A stretch of 64,000 nucleotides of DNA, from assembly GCA_047967505.1 (NCBI GenBank), contig CM106539.1; one strand, 5' to 3'. Shown here piece after piece: positions 63,271-64,000 of this stretch (position 1 is its first letter; the number at the start of each line of letters is the position of its first letter). Below the pieces are notes generated by a model. That model was not told where the DNA came from. It saw only the letters and a list, made by a program, of their open reading frames with translations, and ran no database searches. Source of the stretch: Dipteris shenzhenensis (lineage: Eukaryota > Polypodiophyta > Polypodiopsida > Gleicheniales). A program made the position numbers and the translations under genes.

Positions 63271-64000
63271 TTTTAGCCGGAAAAGATTTCGAGACCAGAG
63301 GCTAGAGGCTAAGCATGGCGACGCTCAAGGGCCATAGAGAAAAGGAGATCATGAGGGCGAATGGTTGTCATAGGAGGGAAAAAGGAATTAGAAGTGGAGG
63401 GAAGGAAGAGGGAGACTATGACACAAGGGGAAAAGGAGAGGGGGAAGAGAAGCATGATAGGAGGAGGAATGTGGAGATGGAGACATCAAGGGAAGAGAAC
63501 CATACTTTATTTGAAAGAAGGGATGAGAGGGAAATATCAAAATACTAGCTAGGTGGCTTTACAAGAATGAGCGTGTCTCATCAAGGAATAGCCCCTTCCT
63601 TTTATAGCCAAAAGAGGGGGTCTCTCCCCATTAATGTATCCTCCCACATGCATGGTGTGTGTGGAAAAGTCTCCCACGTGGGCTAGGCGACGTGGGCTAG
63701 GCGGTTACGCACTCTCAATTGTGTGCGACAACCCTTTACCTCAATTTTCCACATAAATCAAGCCCATATCTCAAGTCTATGATACTCCCTTGGTCTCTTT
63801 CCAATTTTATAATATGTTCAAACCTCTAGGAGGACAAGTGGAGGGTTGGCACAAGGAATCTTGCCACCTCATCCTACTTTCCCCATTATTTAACTTGCTC
63901 TCTTGGACCTTCTATACCTCCCCCACATGGGCCTATCCCATATGGAGGGAATAACTCAATATAATAGCCATCTCCACCTATTTTATATTGCTTCTCCCAT
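63271..64000 (-). mobile_element. 5' LTR of the 56-64 kb gypsy element, cut by the window edge
   Basis: Nearly identical to 56210-56950. Differences seen: about seven substitutions, a 6 bp GTACAT missing (after AGAAGCAT), a ~15 bp duplication of ACGTGGGCTAGGCG near 63680, and a 2-3 bp indel at CCCATATC. TATA (minus) is at 63598-63607. High identity implies a recent insertion. Confidence 0.88.

Overview
The window looks like nuclear DNA of a land plant with a large, repeat-rich genome. The signs are Ty1-copia and Ty3-gypsy elements with plant-type primer-binding sites, a pentatricopeptide-repeat (PPR) relic, an hAT relic, long microsatellites and one intact single-exon plant gene. Several features suggest a non-seed vascular plant (fern or lycophyte): a Penelope-type reverse transcriptase, a CCC-rich transposase-like relic, a PPR pseudogene and TACATG minisatellites. 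That placement is inference only. No rRNA, tRNA, CRISPR or prokaryotic feature was found.

Layout. 1-1.0 kb: copia RT/RNase H remnant (-) abutting an eight-unit ~100 bp tandem array (1.0-1.85 kb). 1.85-5.0 kb: no recognised gene. 5.0-8.9 kb: copia element (-) with gag, integrase, start of RT, PBS and LTR; its RT runs into a ~158-residue foreign tail. 9.0-12.4 kb: Tat-like gypsy (+) with LTR, protease, RT, RNase H, a second RNase H and the integrase zinc finger. 12.4-16 kb: purine-rich DNA, a small RT scrap and a Penelope-like RT pseudogene (-). 16.0-18.2 kb: gypsy RT (+). 19.1-22.1 kb: internally deleted copia (+). 22.5-26.7 kb: gypsy RNase H (-), a 282 bp duplication, then gypsy gag and LTR (-). 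28.4-30.3 kb: a duplicated segment and a PPR pseudogene. 30.4-41.4 kb: a gypsy element (+) with both LTRs, a gag-to-RNase H deletion, integrase and about 3.2 kb of extra ORFs (coiled coil, hydrophobic segment) after integrase. 41.8-43.4 kb: second copy of the 28.4 kb segment, with a hairpin, and a compound microsatellite. 43.4-44.8 kb: a duplicated segment whose second copy holds a truncated LINE.

46.2-47.1 kb (-) is the only clearly intact host gene, a caffeoyl shikimate esterase-like alpha/beta hydrolase with a complete Ser-Asp-His triad. 49.1-51.8 kb (+) is a cysteine-rich transposase-like pseudogene interrupted by a CT microsatellite and by the LTR of another gypsy whose decayed gag follows (51.8-54.2 kb). 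54.5-55.2 kb is an hAT C-terminal relic (-), followed by a ~285 bp satellite. 56.2-64 kb is a recent-looking gypsy (-) with nearly identical LTRs (the right one cut by the window edge). It carries integrase, RT, protease and gag and, upstream of gag, an unusual RNase H plus CCHC plus unknown-domain reading frame and a second unknown reading frame.

The elements do not work together as a system; this is nested transposon sediment around one gene. Many in-frame stops are TAG where the family has Gln (CAG), or TGA where it has Arg (CGA), as expected from deamination at methylated CHG and CG sites. Best leads: the Penelope-type RT, the pre-gag RNase H/zinc-knuckle ORF, the post-integrase ORFs of the 30-41 kb element, and the transposase-like pseudogene.
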